A stretch of DNA of 45,070 bases. Origin: Mollicutes bacterium (GTDB taxonomy: Bacteria; Bacillota_I; Bacilli_A; Izemoplasmatales; Izemoplasmataceae). This document shows positions 9,845 to 22,358 of the stretch, piece after piece; the stretch's first letter is position 1; each line of letters opens with the position of its first letter. The notes beneath the pieces were generated by a model, which saw only the letters and a list, made by a program, of their open reading frames with translations, searched no databases and had not been told where the DNA came from. The DNA lies in assembly GCA_003559235.1 (NCBI GenBank), contig PWME01000219.1:1-45070 (forward strand). The letters run 5' to 3'. Both the position numbers and the translations under genes were made by a program.

Positions 9845-10237
9845 TTAACGCTTAGATGCTTTTGCATCTTTGATGCTCTTTTTCAGTTCCCGTTCAGCTT
9901 TTAAGAAATCCATGGTTCGGCGCCGATTTTCTTCAAGGCGTTCTTTGCGAACTTCGTTCAAATGTTCTAAGGCACTATCTTTGTTTAAGCCAACATGCGC
10001 TTCTTGCGCAATGACGTTTATGATGTTTTCGCGTTGTTCTAGCACAGCGTTAATAATCACCGTGAAAATGTGATTATTGTCTTTAACCATCTTTAAATAC
10101 CCAACATCAATCGTTGAGATGACAGGGGCGTGATCATGCATTATGGCAAAATCGCCATTGTTTTTTGAACTGATGGTTATATAGTCGACGTCTTCATCAT
10201 AAATGACGCCACCCGGTGCAATAACATTTAAGCGCAT
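9845..10237 (-). CDS. atpC: ATP synthase F1 subunit epsilon
   Basis: MRLNVIAPGGVIYDEDVDYITI... epsilon fold; last gene of the atp operon. Confidence 0.93.
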   Translation of the reverse strand: MRLNVIAPGGVIYDEDVDYITISSKNNGDFAIMHDHAPVISTIDVGYLKMVKDNNHIFTVIINAVLEQRENIINVIAQEAHVGLNKDSALEHLNEVRKERLEENRRRTMDFLKAERELKKSIKDAKASKR

Positions 10238-10249
10238 GGTATCACCTGC

Positions 10250-12561
<2,312 letters not shown>

Positions 12562-12574
12562 CGTGACACCTCCT

Positions 12575-14086
12575 TTAAGCGAACGTTTTCTTAAAGCCCT
12601 CAATCACATCATCAAGCATCGATTGATCGGGCAGTTGTTTTGTCTCACGAATCACTTTTAAGCATTCTTTGCCTTGGCTATCTTTATCGAAATGTTGGTG
12701 TAAACTTGCTTCAAAACGTTTAATGTCTTCAACGGCAACATCATCAATATACCCTTTGGTTAATGTGTAAATACTAATGACTTGTTTTGCAACATCAAGC
12801 GGTTTATGCAGGTCTTGTTTTAAGAGTTCGACCGTGCGTTTACCACGTTCAAGTTTTCGGCGTGTCGCCTCATCTAAATCAGAGCCAAATTGTGTGAACG
12901 CTTCAAGCTCGCGGTAACTGGCTAGGTCAAGTCTAAGTGTACCAGACACTTTTTTGATGGCTTTAATCTGTGCGGAACCACCAACCCGAGAAACACTTAA
13001 CCCTGCATTAATAGCAGGACGAACGCCAGTATAAAATAAATCACTTTGCAAAAAGATTTGTCCGTCGGTAATACTAATAACATTGGTAGGAATATATGCC
13101 GAAATATCACCAGCTTGTGTTTCGATAATAGGCAGCGCCGTAATCGAACCACCACCAAGGTCATCATTCAGTTTAGCGGCGCGCTCTAGCAATCTAGAAT
13201 GCAAGTAAAAAACATCACCGGGATACGCTTCACGCCCTGGTGGTCTTCTTAAGAGTAAGCTGAGTTCACGGTAAGCAGTGGCATGCTTGGTTAAATCGTC
13301 ATAAATGATTAACACACTTTTGCCTTGAAACATAAAATACTCACCAATAGATACACCTGCATACGGTGCTAAGTAAAGAAGCGGTGAAGGTTCACTCGCA
13401 CTCGCACTCACCACAATAGAATAGTCCATTGCGCCATGTTTTTTTAATGTGTTAATAACACCCGCTACTGTAGATTCCTTTTGACCGATGGCGACGTAAA
13501 TACAAATAACATCTTCCTCTTTTTGGTTAATGATGGTATCGAGTGCAATAGAGGTTTTTCCTGTTTGACGGTCGCCAATAATGAGCTCGCGTTGCCCACG
13601 TCCAATCGGCACGAGTGCATCGAGTACTTTTATACCCGTTTGCAGTGGTTCATCAACGGATTTTCGACTCATTACACCGGTAGCTTTTCTTTCTAAAGGA
13701 CGGGTTTGATCGGTTTCAATCGACCCTAATCCATCAATCGCTTGACCAAGCGGGTTAATCGCTCTTCCAAGCATCTTTTCTCCTACCGGCACTTCAAGAA
13801 TGCGTCCCGTTGTCTTAACGGTGTCGCCCTCCTTGATGGCCGTTGATTCATCAAGGATGATGACACCGACATTATCTTTTTCTAAATTGAGTGCCATGCC
13901 GTATACATTGTCTTTAAATGCAAGCAACTCTCCCGACATCGCTTCTTCAAGTCCGTGTACAAGCGCAATCCCATCACCAACACTAATGACAGTCCCAACG
14001 TTTTCCGTTTTGACTTCCTTGCTGTATTTTTTTATTTGCTCTTTAATGAGCGCGCTAATTTCCACGGGGTTTATTTTTGATTTCAT
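12575..14086 (-). CDS. atpA: ATP synthase F1 subunit alpha
   Basis: [44 protein letters not shown]. Confidence 0.98.
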   Translation of the reverse strand: MKSKINPVEISALIKEQIKKYSKEVKTENVGTVISVGDGIALVHGLEEAMSGELLAFKDNVYGMALNLEKDNVGVIILDESTAIKEGDTVKTTGRILEVPVGEKMLGRAINPLGQAIDGLGSIETDQTRPLERKATGVMSRKSVDEPLQTGIKVLDALVPIGRGQRELIIGDRQTGKTSIALDTIINQKEEDVICIYVAIGQKESTVAGVINTLKKHGAMDYSIVVSASASEPSPLLYLAPYAGVSIGEYFMFQGKSVLIIYDDLTKHATAYRELSLLLRRPPGREAYPGDVFYLHSRLLERAAKLNDDLGGGSITALPIIETQAGDISAYIPTNVISITDGQIFLQSDLFYTGVRPAINAGLSVSRVGGSAQIKAIKKVSGTLRLDLASYRELEAFTQFGSDLDEATRRKLERGKRTVELLKQDLHKPLDVAKQVISIYTLTKGYIDDVAVEDIKRFEASLHQHFDKDSQGKECLKVIRETKQLPDQSMLDDVIEGFKKTFA

Positions 14087-14098
14087 CTAATCACCTGC

Positions 14099-14614
14099 CT
14101 ATTTCTTCAAAGCTGTTTTCAATCGATTTAGCGCGGCGTTTACGGTATCATCAAGCACAAGTCCATTGTACTCAACACGGATCCCACCTAAAACCGATGC
14201 ATCGATTTTGTTTTCGATAATAATCGTGCGGCGATATTTCTTTTCATACGATTGTTTTAGTTGCTCTATGCGTTCATCATTAAGCGCTTGACCGCTAAAG
14301 ACATGTAAACGCATGATTCCTTCGCGCTTTTCTGATATTTTTTGATAATCCGCAAAAATAGCATCAACCAAATTAAATCGGTTGTAATCAATTAAAACAC
14401 AAAGAAAATCGAAAAAAAGCGGTGGCAACTCTGAAGCCTTCAACACGGTCTTTTTTTCTTCTTTGCGAATGCGCGGATGATCGAAAAACGCTTTTACTTC
14501 ATCATCTAGTGCTTGCGATAACGTGTCAAACGCTTCGTCAATCTTTGATTCAAGATTGTTTTCTATGGCAAGTTCAAAAAGCGCGATTGCGTATTGTTCA
14601 CTCACAACACTCAT
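14099..14614 (-). CDS. atpH: ATP synthase F1 subunit delta
   Basis: OSCP/delta-like sequence ending GGIRVEYNGLVLDDTVNAALNRLKTALKK; operon position. Confidence 0.93.
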   Translation of the reverse strand: MSVVSEQYAIALFELAIENNLESKIDEAFDTLSQALDDEVKAFFDHPRIRKEEKKTVLKASELPPLFFDFLCVLIDYNRFNLVDAIFADYQKISEKREGIMRLHVFSGQALNDERIEQLKQSYEKKYRRTIIIENKIDASVLGGIRVEYNGLVLDDTVNAALNRLKTALKK

Positions 14615-15138
14615 CGACGCTCAACACTTTCGATTGCTTCATCGATTAATTTGTAATACGTTGCTTCATCGAGTTCTTTGGCAATCACTTTTTCTGATAA
14701 TTTCACCGCTACCGAAACGATTTCATCCCGCATCTTCGAACGCGCTACTTCGATTTCCTGTGCGAGATCTCTTTGTGCAGATTTCTTTATGTTTGCCGCT
14801 TCGTCTTTGGCTTCTTGCAATAGTTTCCGCTTTGTATCGTCGCTTTGACTCTTTGCCTCTTCAAGAATTTGTCTCGCTTCATCTTTAATGCGTTCATACG
14901 CTTTTTCAGCATCAGCGCGAAGTGCTTCTGCCGCTTCATTTTTAGAAACAGCATCCGTTAATGCTTGGTCCATAACGTCTTGACGTGCTTCAATAAACGC
15001 TGTCACTTTATCCCAAAACATGAACTTAACCACAATAATTAAAAGCACCGTGGCAACGATTTGAACGATCATTTCAAGTGGGTCGATGCCAAGTCCCATT
15101 TCTACGAGACGTTGAATGGCTTGTGCAACACGTTCCAT
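14611..15138 (-). CDS. atpF: ATP synthase F0 subunit b
   Basis: N-terminal TM helix followed by a long charged coiled coil; operon position. Confidence 0.93.
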   Translation of the reverse strand: MERVAQAIQRLVEMGLGIDPLEMIVQIVATVLLIIVVKFMFWDKVTAFIEARQDVMDQALTDAVSKNEAAEALRADAEKAYERIKDEARQILEEAKSQSDDTKRKLLQEAKDEAANIKKSAQRDLAQEIEVARSKMRDEIVSVAVKLSEKVIAKELDEATYYKLIDEAIESVERR

Positions 15139-15163
15139 TATGTTGCCTCCAATCCTAACTTAC

Positions 15164-15466
<303 letters not shown>

Positions 15467-15483
15467 TTAAAGTTTTTTATTAT

Positions 15484-16167
15484 TTATGATGACTTCTCAC
15501 TGTCGATATTGACGTCTTCAATAGCCATCGACACGAAGATTGTGAGCAACATGAAGTAAACCATTGCTTGAACAACCCCAAACCCTACATTAAATATAGG
15601 ATGAACAATCGTTGCGGTGAAAAATGTGGCTGCGAACGAAGGTAAAAGGTTATAGACAAACACAAAAATTACACTTCCAGTCAATAAGTTTCCAAATAGA
15701 CGGAGCCCCATGGCAACAGGGGTAGATATTTCACTAACAATATTTAATGGTAATAAAAGTGGTGTTGGCGAACTCAGATCTTTTAGTCGGTTTAATGGCC
15801 CACGGACTAATAACCCAGACCCTTGAATGGTTAAAAACGCAATCAAGCTCATCGATAACGCAACAGACATGTTTGCAAGCGGTGTCGCTAAACCGAACAA
15901 CCCTGCTGTATTCGCAAAAATAAGATACAAGAAAATGGCGGTTAACATGGGGGCGAACCGGCGCCACTCTTTCCCGTAAAATTGTTTAATAAAATCATTA
16001 ATGGTATCGACAAAAATAACCGCTATAAAAGCAACGCCACGCGGCTTATCGCGTGGTGATAAATTGCCGACTTTCTTGCCAACAATACTAAGAAGAATCA
16101 TCAACGCAATTATGACGATGACCGACGCTTTAATATTTTGTGATAATCCATCAAGCCATTCCATCAT
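15484..16167 (-). CDS. atpB: ATP synthase F0 subunit a
   Basis: PLNIVSEISTPVAMGLRLFGNLLTGSVI motif; start ATG 16167 after AAAAGGAGG. Confidence 0.95.
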   Translation of the reverse strand: MMEWLDGLSQNIKASVIVIIALMILLSIVGKKVGNLSPRDKPRGVAFIAVIFVDTINDFIKQFYGKEWRRFAPMLTAIFLYLIFANTAGLFGLATPLANMSVALSMSLIAFLTIQGSGLLVRGPLNRLKDLSSPTPLLLPLNIVSEISTPVAMGLRLFGNLLTGSVIFVFVYNLLPSFAATFFTATIVHPIFNVGFGVVQAMVYFMLLTIFVSMAIEDVNIDSEKSS

Positions 16168-16555
16168 GGTGCGGACCTCCTTTTCGTCCATCCTTCCGTG
16201 CGTGTACAAAGAAAACACCGATCATAACCATTTTAAAGGCCGTAAATCCAAAAAACACTGGCACTACCGCATAAGGTGAATCTGAACGCAAATACACTAT
16301 CAGTAATATGAGTGCATAAAACGCATAACGGAATGCGTAGTTTTGCATGGTTCTACGCCTTAAGGTTTGCGGATTTGTGTATGCGGTTTTCATGGTTGTG
16401 CGGTAGTTGTGGCTCATCAGCATAACACTCACCGCACCACCCAAAAAGTAATTAATGGCAATGGTTCTACCGAAAATAGTTCCTAATGTGATTGTCACAA
16501 CGAGTATAAACGGCCAAACATATACAAAGGTTTTTAACAACGATTTTTCAGTCAT
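16151..16555 (-). CDS. atpI: ATP synthase subunit I-like membrane protein
   Basis: Four predicted TM segments, immediately upstream of atpB. Confidence 0.7.
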   Translation of the reverse strand: MTEKSLLKTFVYVWPFILVVTITLGTIFGRTIAINYFLGGAVSVMLMSHNYRTTMKTAYTNPQTLRRRTMQNYAFRYAFYALILLIVYLRSDSPYAVVPVFFGFTAFKMVMIGVFFVHARKDGRKGGPHHDGMA

Positions 16556-16772
16556 CTTTGCGTGCTCCTAACCGATACACCCGTACCATTAAATTTCTAA
16601 TTGCCGCAAGCGCGCCAATAAACATAAAAATAATAATAAAAACATTCTCATAATCAAGCGCATTATCAAGCAATCGTCCGAGTAAAAACCCGATGCCAAT
16701 TGCCGCAACCGCTTCATAAATAAAGCTTGTCGCAATCGCAAACAACCGAAATAAAAATTTGCGATCTTCCAT
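16548..16772 (-). CDS. AtpZ/AtpI-family small membrane protein
   Basis: Two-TM protein IYEAVAAIGIGFLLGRLLDNALDYENVFIIIFMFIGALAAIRNL; start 16772 overlaps the upp stop (TAATG). Confidence 0.7.
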   Translation of the reverse strand: MEDRKFLFRLFAIATSFIYEAVAAIGIGFLLGRLLDNALDYENVFIIIFMFIGALAAIRNLMVRVYRLGARKDD

Positions 16773-17398
16773 TATTTCGTTCCAAACAACCGATCCCCGC
16801 AATCGCCAAGGCCGGGAACGATAAATCCTTGTGCATTGAGTTTTTCATCAAGCGCAGCCAAATAAATATCAACATCATCATGCGCTGCTTGTAAGGCGTT
16901 AACCCCTTCAGGGCACCCAACGATACCAACGAACCGAATATCCTTTGCGCCACGTTCTTTTAATGCATGAACCGCCGCAATCGTGCTTCCACCTGTTGCG
17001 AGCATGGGGTCAACCAACAATACCGCGGCTTCTTTAATTTCATCGGGGAACTTTACATAATAAGAATGCGGCTGCATCGTTATTTCATCGCGATACAAAC
17101 CAATATGACCTATTTTAGCCGTAGGAATCAAACTATGAATGCCTTCAACCATCCCTAATCCGGCACGCAAAATCGGAACAATGACAATTTTCTTGCTCAA
17201 CATTTTACATGTCGTTTTGGCAAGTGGGGTTTCGACATCACATGATTCTGTAGAAAAATCACGGGTGATTTCATACGCCATTAATCCGCTAATTTCACCG
17301 ACGGTTTCACGAAAAGTTTTGGTGTCGGTGTCTTTATCGCGGATTTTGTGCATTTTATGTTCAATAAGTGGGTGATTCAAAATAACAACTTTTCCCAT
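16772..17398 (-). CDS. upp: Uracil phosphoribosyltransferase
   Basis: [31 protein letters not shown]..., [35 protein letters not shown]. The ORF extends in frame to 17539, but the family start fits 17398. Confidence 0.95.
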   Translation of the reverse strand: MGKVVILNHPLIEHKMHKIRDKDTDTKTFRETVGEISGLMAYEITRDFSTESCDVETPLAKTTCKMLSKKIVIVPILRAGLGMVEGIHSLIPTAKIGHIGLYRDEITMQPHSYYVKFPDEIKEAAVLLVDPMLATGGSTIAAVHALKERGAKDIRFVGIVGCPEGVNALQAAHDDVDIYLAALDEKLNAQGFIVPGLGDCGDRLFGTK

Positions 17399-17537
17399 TG
17401 TTAACACTTCCATTTCATTGCACGCTTTACTTACAGGAAAATCCCGCCGTTGGTTAACCCAACGTCGCAGGCGTCGGCGTGCAAAATAGCGTCTTGACGT
17501 TATTTTTAACGCTACGCTACTTCCGGCGCTTTTTTTC
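17399..17537 (-). ncRNA. Structured 5' leader of the upp-atp operon (candidate cis-regulatory RNA)
   Basis: About 139 nt between predicted TSS and upp ATG. Nested stems: CGTTGG-GTTAA-CCAACG, extended by CGCC/GGCG across a bulge, enclosed by GCACGC/GCGTGC just before the ribosome-binding region. Confidence 0.45.
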
Positions 17538-17543
17538 ATTACA

Positions 17544-17571
17544 ATTATATCAAAAGGCTATGATAATACAA
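17544..17571 (-). promoter_or_regulatory. Promoter of upp-atp operon
   Basis: Minus strand TTGTAT, 16 nt, TATAAT with extended TGA at -10 (TTTTGATATAAT). Confidence 0.65.
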
Positions 17572-17573
17572 CC

Positions 17574-17589
17574 AAAACCCATGGGTTTT
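17574..17589. promoter_or_regulatory. Perfect 16-bp palindrome upstream of the upp promoter
   Basis: AAAACCCATGGGTTTT, 2 bp upstream of the proposed -35. Confidence 0.5.
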
Positions 17590-17624
17590 TATAGGAAGTT
17601 TAGCATCGCAGCCAAAACGTTTTC

Positions 17625-17668
17625 ACAAAAACACAAGCACAGCCTCTTTTAATAGCCTTGAGGCTGTG
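17625..17668 (-). terminator. Probable terminator downstream of rnhB
   Basis: CACAGCCTC...GAGGCTGTG stem, followed on the minus strand by CTTGTGTTTTTG. Confidence 0.55.
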
Positions 17669-17682
17669 TAAATAACCCCGTT

Positions 17683-18306
17683 TCATAAGACCAGTCCATA
17701 AACCTGAATCATGGCATCTTTGACAGGTTTAAAAGACTTGCGGTGGACTGAACAGGGTCCAAACATTTTTAACGCGTCAAGATGGGCTTTTGTTGGATAC
17801 CCTTTATGGCGTTCAAATCCATACTTAGGATACGTTTTCGCCAAAAGGTGCATCCGTGCATCCCGTGTTACTTTTGCAAGAATACTCGCTGCCGCAATCG
17901 AAGCACTCAATTGATCCCCTTTTATAATCGATGTATAGGGCATCGTATCATTAAGCGGCATAGCATCTGTCAGGACGTGATCAACATGAATACCCAAATC
18001 TTTAATCGCTTGAATCATGCCTTGTCGGCTTGCTTGATACACATTAAGACGATCAACCGCTTCATGACTAAGTTCTACAATGGCATACGCTTTCGCTTTT
18101 TCAATAATTTCATCAAATAACGCTTCGCGCTTTAACGCTGTCAACTTTTTTGAGTCATCCAACCCTGAGATTGGATTTTCTGGGTCTAAAACAACCGCAG
18201 CGCAAACAAGTGGTCCTGCAAGCGGTCCTCTGCCTGCTTCATCACAGCCTGCGACGTGTTTTCCTTGCATAGCCCCTAGGGCTTTTTCATACGTGAACAG
18301 CTTCAT
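17683..18306 (-). CDS. rnhB: Ribonuclease HII
   Basis: GCDEAGRGPLAGPLVCAAVVL and ASILAKVTRDARM motifs. Confidence 0.96.
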   Translation of the reverse strand: MKLFTYEKALGAMQGKHVAGCDEAGRGPLAGPLVCAAVVLDPENPISGLDDSKKLTALKREALFDEIIEKAKAYAIVELSHEAVDRLNVYQASRQGMIQAIKDLGIHVDHVLTDAMPLNDTMPYTSIIKGDQLSASIAAASILAKVTRDARMHLLAKTYPKYGFERHKGYPTKAHLDALKMFGPCSVHRKSFKPVKDAMIQVYGLVL

Positions 18307-19154
18307 GGTATCACATCAAGCATAATCGGCCCAAATTTATGATGCCTAAAATCATGGATAAATCGCTCAATAACACGGTCATAATCAATTGCGCCACCGG
18401 CGACTAAAAAGCCACGACGCTTTCCAATCGCATCGAACACATCCATGATAGAAGCACTCGGTACAACACTGATATCATAATGCGCATTCAACGCGTCATG
18501 TTTATGTTCTAACAACCACGCAATGCCATACACTGCAATATCATCAAGCGCTAAGATTGGATCGCGAATTGCGCCTAGTAAGGCAAGCTTCTTTCCAACT
18601 TCGGGGTCTTCAAACTTTGGCCATAAAACACCCGGTGTATCAAGCAGTGAAAGTTCTTCATGAATGCGAACCGTTTGAAGATGCTTCGTAACCCCTGGCA
18701 CATCCCCTACTTTCGTCGCTTTTCGCTTCACAAGTCGGTTGATTAACGTGCTTTTACCAACATTAGGAATTCCAAGAATCATTGCGCGAATAGGACGATT
18801 TTTTAGTCCCCTAGCTTGGGCACGTTCACGTTTAGCGCGCATTAACTCAGTTGCTTTTTCAACGATGTTTTCAATGCCGCGCCCCCCTTTGGCATCAACC
18901 GTGATGGCACGCGTAAATTCATTATGAAAGTACGTAACCCATTGAGTAAGCACCTTATGCGGTGCAAGATCTGCTTTCATCAATATAATTAGTCTAGGTT
19001 TTCCTTTTGTAATCTCATGCATCATTGGGTTGCGTGAGGCTAGTGGCGCACGGGCATCTAATAATTCAAATACAACATCGACATTTTTTAAATGCGCCTT
19101 TATTTCACGGCTGGTCTTTGCCATATGGCCAGGGTACCATTGAATGGTTTTCAT
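18303..19154 (-). CDS. rbgA: Ribosome biogenesis GTPase RbgA/YlqF
   Basis: TIQWYPGHMAKTSREIKAHLKNVDVVFELLDARAPLASRNP; permuted GTPase GIPNVGKST. Confidence 0.95.
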   Translation of the reverse strand: MKTIQWYPGHMAKTSREIKAHLKNVDVVFELLDARAPLASRNPMMHEITKGKPRLIILMKADLAPHKVLTQWVTYFHNEFTRAITVDAKGGRGIENIVEKATELMRAKRERAQARGLKNRPIRAMILGIPNVGKSTLINRLVKRKATKVGDVPGVTKHLQTVRIHEELSLLDTPGVLWPKFEDPEVGKKLALLGAIRDPILALDDIAVYGIAWLLEHKHDALNAHYDISVVPSASIMDVFDAIGKRRGFLVAGGAIDYDRVIERFIHDFRHHKFGPIMLDVIP

Positions 19155-20008
19155 TCGTCATTCACACTCCCAAACGCATGCAAAGGCCAATAGCGCAGCA
19201 CAACCCTGCCATAAATAGCATCAGATTCAACCATGCCTACTGAAGGGGTTCTAGAGTCAGTAGAATTGTTCAAATTATCCCCAAGCACGAACACATGATC
19301 ATCGGGCACGGTATACTGACCGAGTCCTATCTTTAACGGCAAATCATTAATTAAGTAATAATTATCGAGTTTTTCACTATTTAAATAAACCCCATCTTCA
19401 GCAATCAACACTGTATCACCCGGTAACCCTATCACACGCTTTACCAAATAACCATACGACTGTGTATCTACAACCACAATATCAAAGTAATCATACGTTA
19501 ACCGGTAATGACGAATAATTACTGTTTCACCGTTAGACATGCTTGGTTCCATACTTTCACCGCGCACATCCGCAATGGAAAACATGAACGCATTCACAAA
19601 ACTTACACTTAAGAGCACAAGTGCAACAAAACGGGATAGTGCAGCGCGTTCTTGGTATTTTTTAAGCGTCTCCTGGACCGTAAAATATGTTAATGAATCA
19701 CGCAAGCGAACCAAGCGTGTATACAAAAACAATGTGTAAGTAACTAAGATCAATGAAAGCAACGGAAAGAAATAAATTTGAAAAGGCACACCATCAAATA
19801 TCAAAACAAGCGGATTAAAAAATAGTCCGAAATCACGCGCTTGCGGTGAAACCATGTTTAAAAAGACCGTGAGTGCAATCGCTATGATAACGAGTACAAT
19901 ATTTCTACGCGTAATCTTGTAGCGTTTTGTTGCACGGTCTTTTACTTCAATTTGCCTTTGAAGTGCGGCATCGAAATATGCCGATAATGGTTTCTCTTCT
20001 TGATGCAT
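19151..20008 (-). CDS. lepB: Signal peptidase I with multi-TM N-terminus
   Basis: RGESMEPSMSNGETVIIRHY, YLVKRVIGLPGDTV, VFVLGDNLNNSTDSR; several hydrophobic segments before the catalytic domain. Confidence 0.92.
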   Translation of the reverse strand: MHQEEKPLSAYFDAALQRQIEVKDRATKRYKITRRNIVLVIIAIALTVFLNMVSPQARDFGLFFNPLVLIFDGVPFQIYFFPLLSLILVTYTLFLYTRLVRLRDSLTYFTVQETLKKYQERAALSRFVALVLLSVSFVNAFMFSIADVRGESMEPSMSNGETVIIRHYRLTYDYFDIVVVDTQSYGYLVKRVIGLPGDTVLIAEDGVYLNSEKLDNYYLINDLPLKIGLGQYTVPDDHVFVLGDNLNNSTDSRTPSVGMVESDAIYGRVVLRYWPLHAFGSVNDE

Positions 20009-20012
20009 ATTA

Positions 20013-22010
20013 TCACCTGATTTTTTTGAGTAACGCGTCTAAATCTTCTTTTTCAATCAGTACATCACGTGGTTTTGACCCTAAGTTTTCAGACACAATA
20101 TTAGCATCTTCTAGCGATTGCACAATACTTTGCGCACGGTTAAAACCAATATTAAAGTTTTTACTAATTTTATTAATGCTTGCCTCTTGCGCTTCAACAA
20201 CAAAGCGCGCAACGGTTTCAAATAATTCATCACGCTCAAGCGTTTTGGCAATGCTTTTGACAAGCATATCTTGTGTAAAGCGGTATGTCGGTGGCATTTG
20301 GTCGCGAATGAATGCGGTAATCGTCTCGATGTCCTTATCAGGTACAAACGCCCCTTGCACACGGATTTTCCCTTGTCCATTGCTTGCATAAAGCATATCA
20401 CCACGACCAAGCAGTTTTTCTGCACCACTTGAATCGATAATCGTTTGACTGTCTACATAACTTGATACACTAAACGCAATCCGCGTTGGAATATTAGATT
20501 TAATGGTCCCTTTGACAACATCGGTTGAAGGGCGTTGCGTGGCAATAATCAAATGAATACCGCAAGCCCGTGCTTTTTGTGTAATCCGTTTAATCGCATC
20601 TTCAACGTGTTGCGATGACACCATAATCAAATCCGCTAACTCATCAACTACGATGACAATGTAGGGCATGTATACATTGTCTGATGCTTTTTTTTCATTA
20701 TACGAATCAATATCACGAACGTGTTCATCAGAAAAGATATTAAAACGCCGATCCATTTCATCCACAACCCAACGCAATGCGCCGGTCGCTGCTTTTGCGT
20801 CTGTGATGACAGGGGTTATAAGATGGGGTAAATCATTGTAATGAGACAACTCAACCATCTTTGGATCTATCAAAATCAACTTAAGTTCACTCGGTGTATA
20901 CTTAACGAGCAAACTCATTAAAATGGTATTGATACATACACTTTTTCCACTACCCGTTGCCCCAGCAACGAGTCCGTGGGGCATCGATTTTATTGAAGAA
21001 AATACGGCTTTACCATCAATGTCGAGTCCGAGTGCGACTGTGAGCGGCTGCGCAGCATTCACAAACTTTGAACTTTCAATAATATCGATAAAGTGTACCG
21101 TCTGCATGGTCGCGTTTGGCACTTCAATGCCAACCGTACTTTTTCCTGGAATGGGGGCTTCAATACGAATTTCACGGGCTTCAAGACTCATCTTTAAGTT
21201 ATCCGCAATACCGGTAATTTTTCTTACATTAACCCCGCTATCGAGGGCAATTTCATACCGCGTTACCGTGGGTCCTTGTGTGTGTTTATGTACCTTAGCA
21301 CCAATCGAAAATTCTTCAAACGTTTTATTGAGTGTGTTGATATTTTTTTCAATTGACTCCGTTAAATCAGGTTTCGCTTCTTGCGGTGTTGTGAAAAGGT
21401 CAAAGGGTGGCAACTGGTAATCTTTTGTCGCCTCTAAATCACTACGAACAAAGCCTTCATCAACTTCAATCGGTTCATCATTGAAGATTTCTTCTTGGGG
21501 TTCAACCGTTTCAGTAGGTTCTTGGTCAACTTTGGGGTCTTGAGGTTTGGTTACTTCCTCTTTAGGTTTATGATGAATTGTTTCCTCTAAAGGCTCATCA
21601 TGGGGCATTTTTTTATCAGTCTCGTCTTCATGAATGGTTTCATCGGGTGTGCGATGGATAATGCGTGCACTCCGTCGTTTTTCTTGTGAAGCCATCGCTT
21701 CATTTAAATTTTTACCGCGAATCAAATCGAACTCAGGATACGCAGTGCCATATTTCGCGATTAATTCTTCTTTTGTTAAACGTGGGGTTTTTCGAAAGGA
21801 ATCGAGTTTATCTAAATCACGCTTGTTTGTGCTCATAATTGGTATCACAACGTCATCTTTTACATGCTTGCCAAAAATCGGCGACACAAAACGGTCGCGT
21901 TCTAAAGGTTTCGCCTCAGTGCCATCCGCAATCTGATAAAGTCGAAACGGTGTTTCATCCTCACTACGGCGTCTTGGCGGTACAATGCGTTTAGGTTTTT
22001 TAAACAGCAT
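20013..22010 (-). CDS. FtsK/SpoIIIE-family DNA translocase lacking N-terminal TM helices (SftA-like)
   Basis: ATPase GLVAGATGSGKSVCINTILMSLL, IVVDELADLIM, GIHLIIATQRPSTDVVKG; C-terminal gamma winged helix; charged non-hydrophobic N-terminus. Confidence 0.92.
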   Translation of the reverse strand: MLFKKPKRIVPPRRRSEDETPFRLYQIADGTEAKPLERDRFVSPIFGKHVKDDVVIPIMSTNKRDLDKLDSFRKTPRLTKEELIAKYGTAYPEFDLIRGKNLNEAMASQEKRRSARIIHRTPDETIHEDETDKKMPHDEPLEETIHHKPKEEVTKPQDPKVDQEPTETVEPQEEIFNDEPIEVDEGFVRSDLEATKDYQLPPFDLFTTPQEAKPDLTESIEKNINTLNKTFEEFSIGAKVHKHTQGPTVTRYEIALDSGVNVRKITGIADNLKMSLEAREIRIEAPIPGKSTVGIEVPNATMQTVHFIDIIESSKFVNAAQPLTVALGLDIDGKAVFSSIKSMPHGLVAGATGSGKSVCINTILMSLLVKYTPSELKLILIDPKMVELSHYNDLPHLITPVITDAKAATGALRWVVDEMDRRFNIFSDEHVRDIDSYNEKKASDNVYMPYIVIVVDELADLIMVSSQHVEDAIKRITQKARACGIHLIIATQRPSTDVVKGTIKSNIPTRIAFSVSSYVDSQTIIDSSGAEKLLGRGDMLYASNGQGKIRVQGAFVPDKDIETITAFIRDQMPPTYRFTQDMLVKSIAKTLERDELFETVARFVVEAQEASINKISKNFNIGFNRAQSIVQSLEDANIVSENLGSKPRDVLIEKEDLDALLKKIR

Positions 22011-22024
22011 GGTGATCATCCTTA

Positions 22025-22358
22025 TCAATTATTCTTGTTTAACGTCTTATCAAAAAACGCCTTAACCTCAAGCACAGTTTTTCGGTAACGATTGGTGTAG
22101 AGTCCGTAACGCTTCCCATTTTTGTAGATCGCAAACGATGGCACACCATCAATCGGTTCTTCTTTAAACGCGACCAACAGATCGCCTCGCTTTACACGGT
22201 AAAAATGCACCGTTGGATAAAGCGCTTCAAGTGCAGGCATAAACCGCTCTGCATAAGCACAATCTAAACATGTATCGGTGGTGTACATGAATACTGAGTA
22301 AGCATCTTCATTGAGACATTGCCTGTATTCATCATAACTAGTAATCGTCTTCATCATC
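22025..22358 (-). CDS. Thioredoxin-like protein
   Basis: TTDTCLDCAYAERFMPAL (CxxC) and GVPSFAIYKNGKRY. Confidence 0.75.

Noticed and set aside
17399-17539. N-terminal 47-residue extension of Upp ([27 protein letters not shown]...)
   Set aside because: Its ATG is only about 4 nt from the predicted -10 with no room for an RBS, and the internal start gives a normal-length Upp. The region is better explained as a structured leader.
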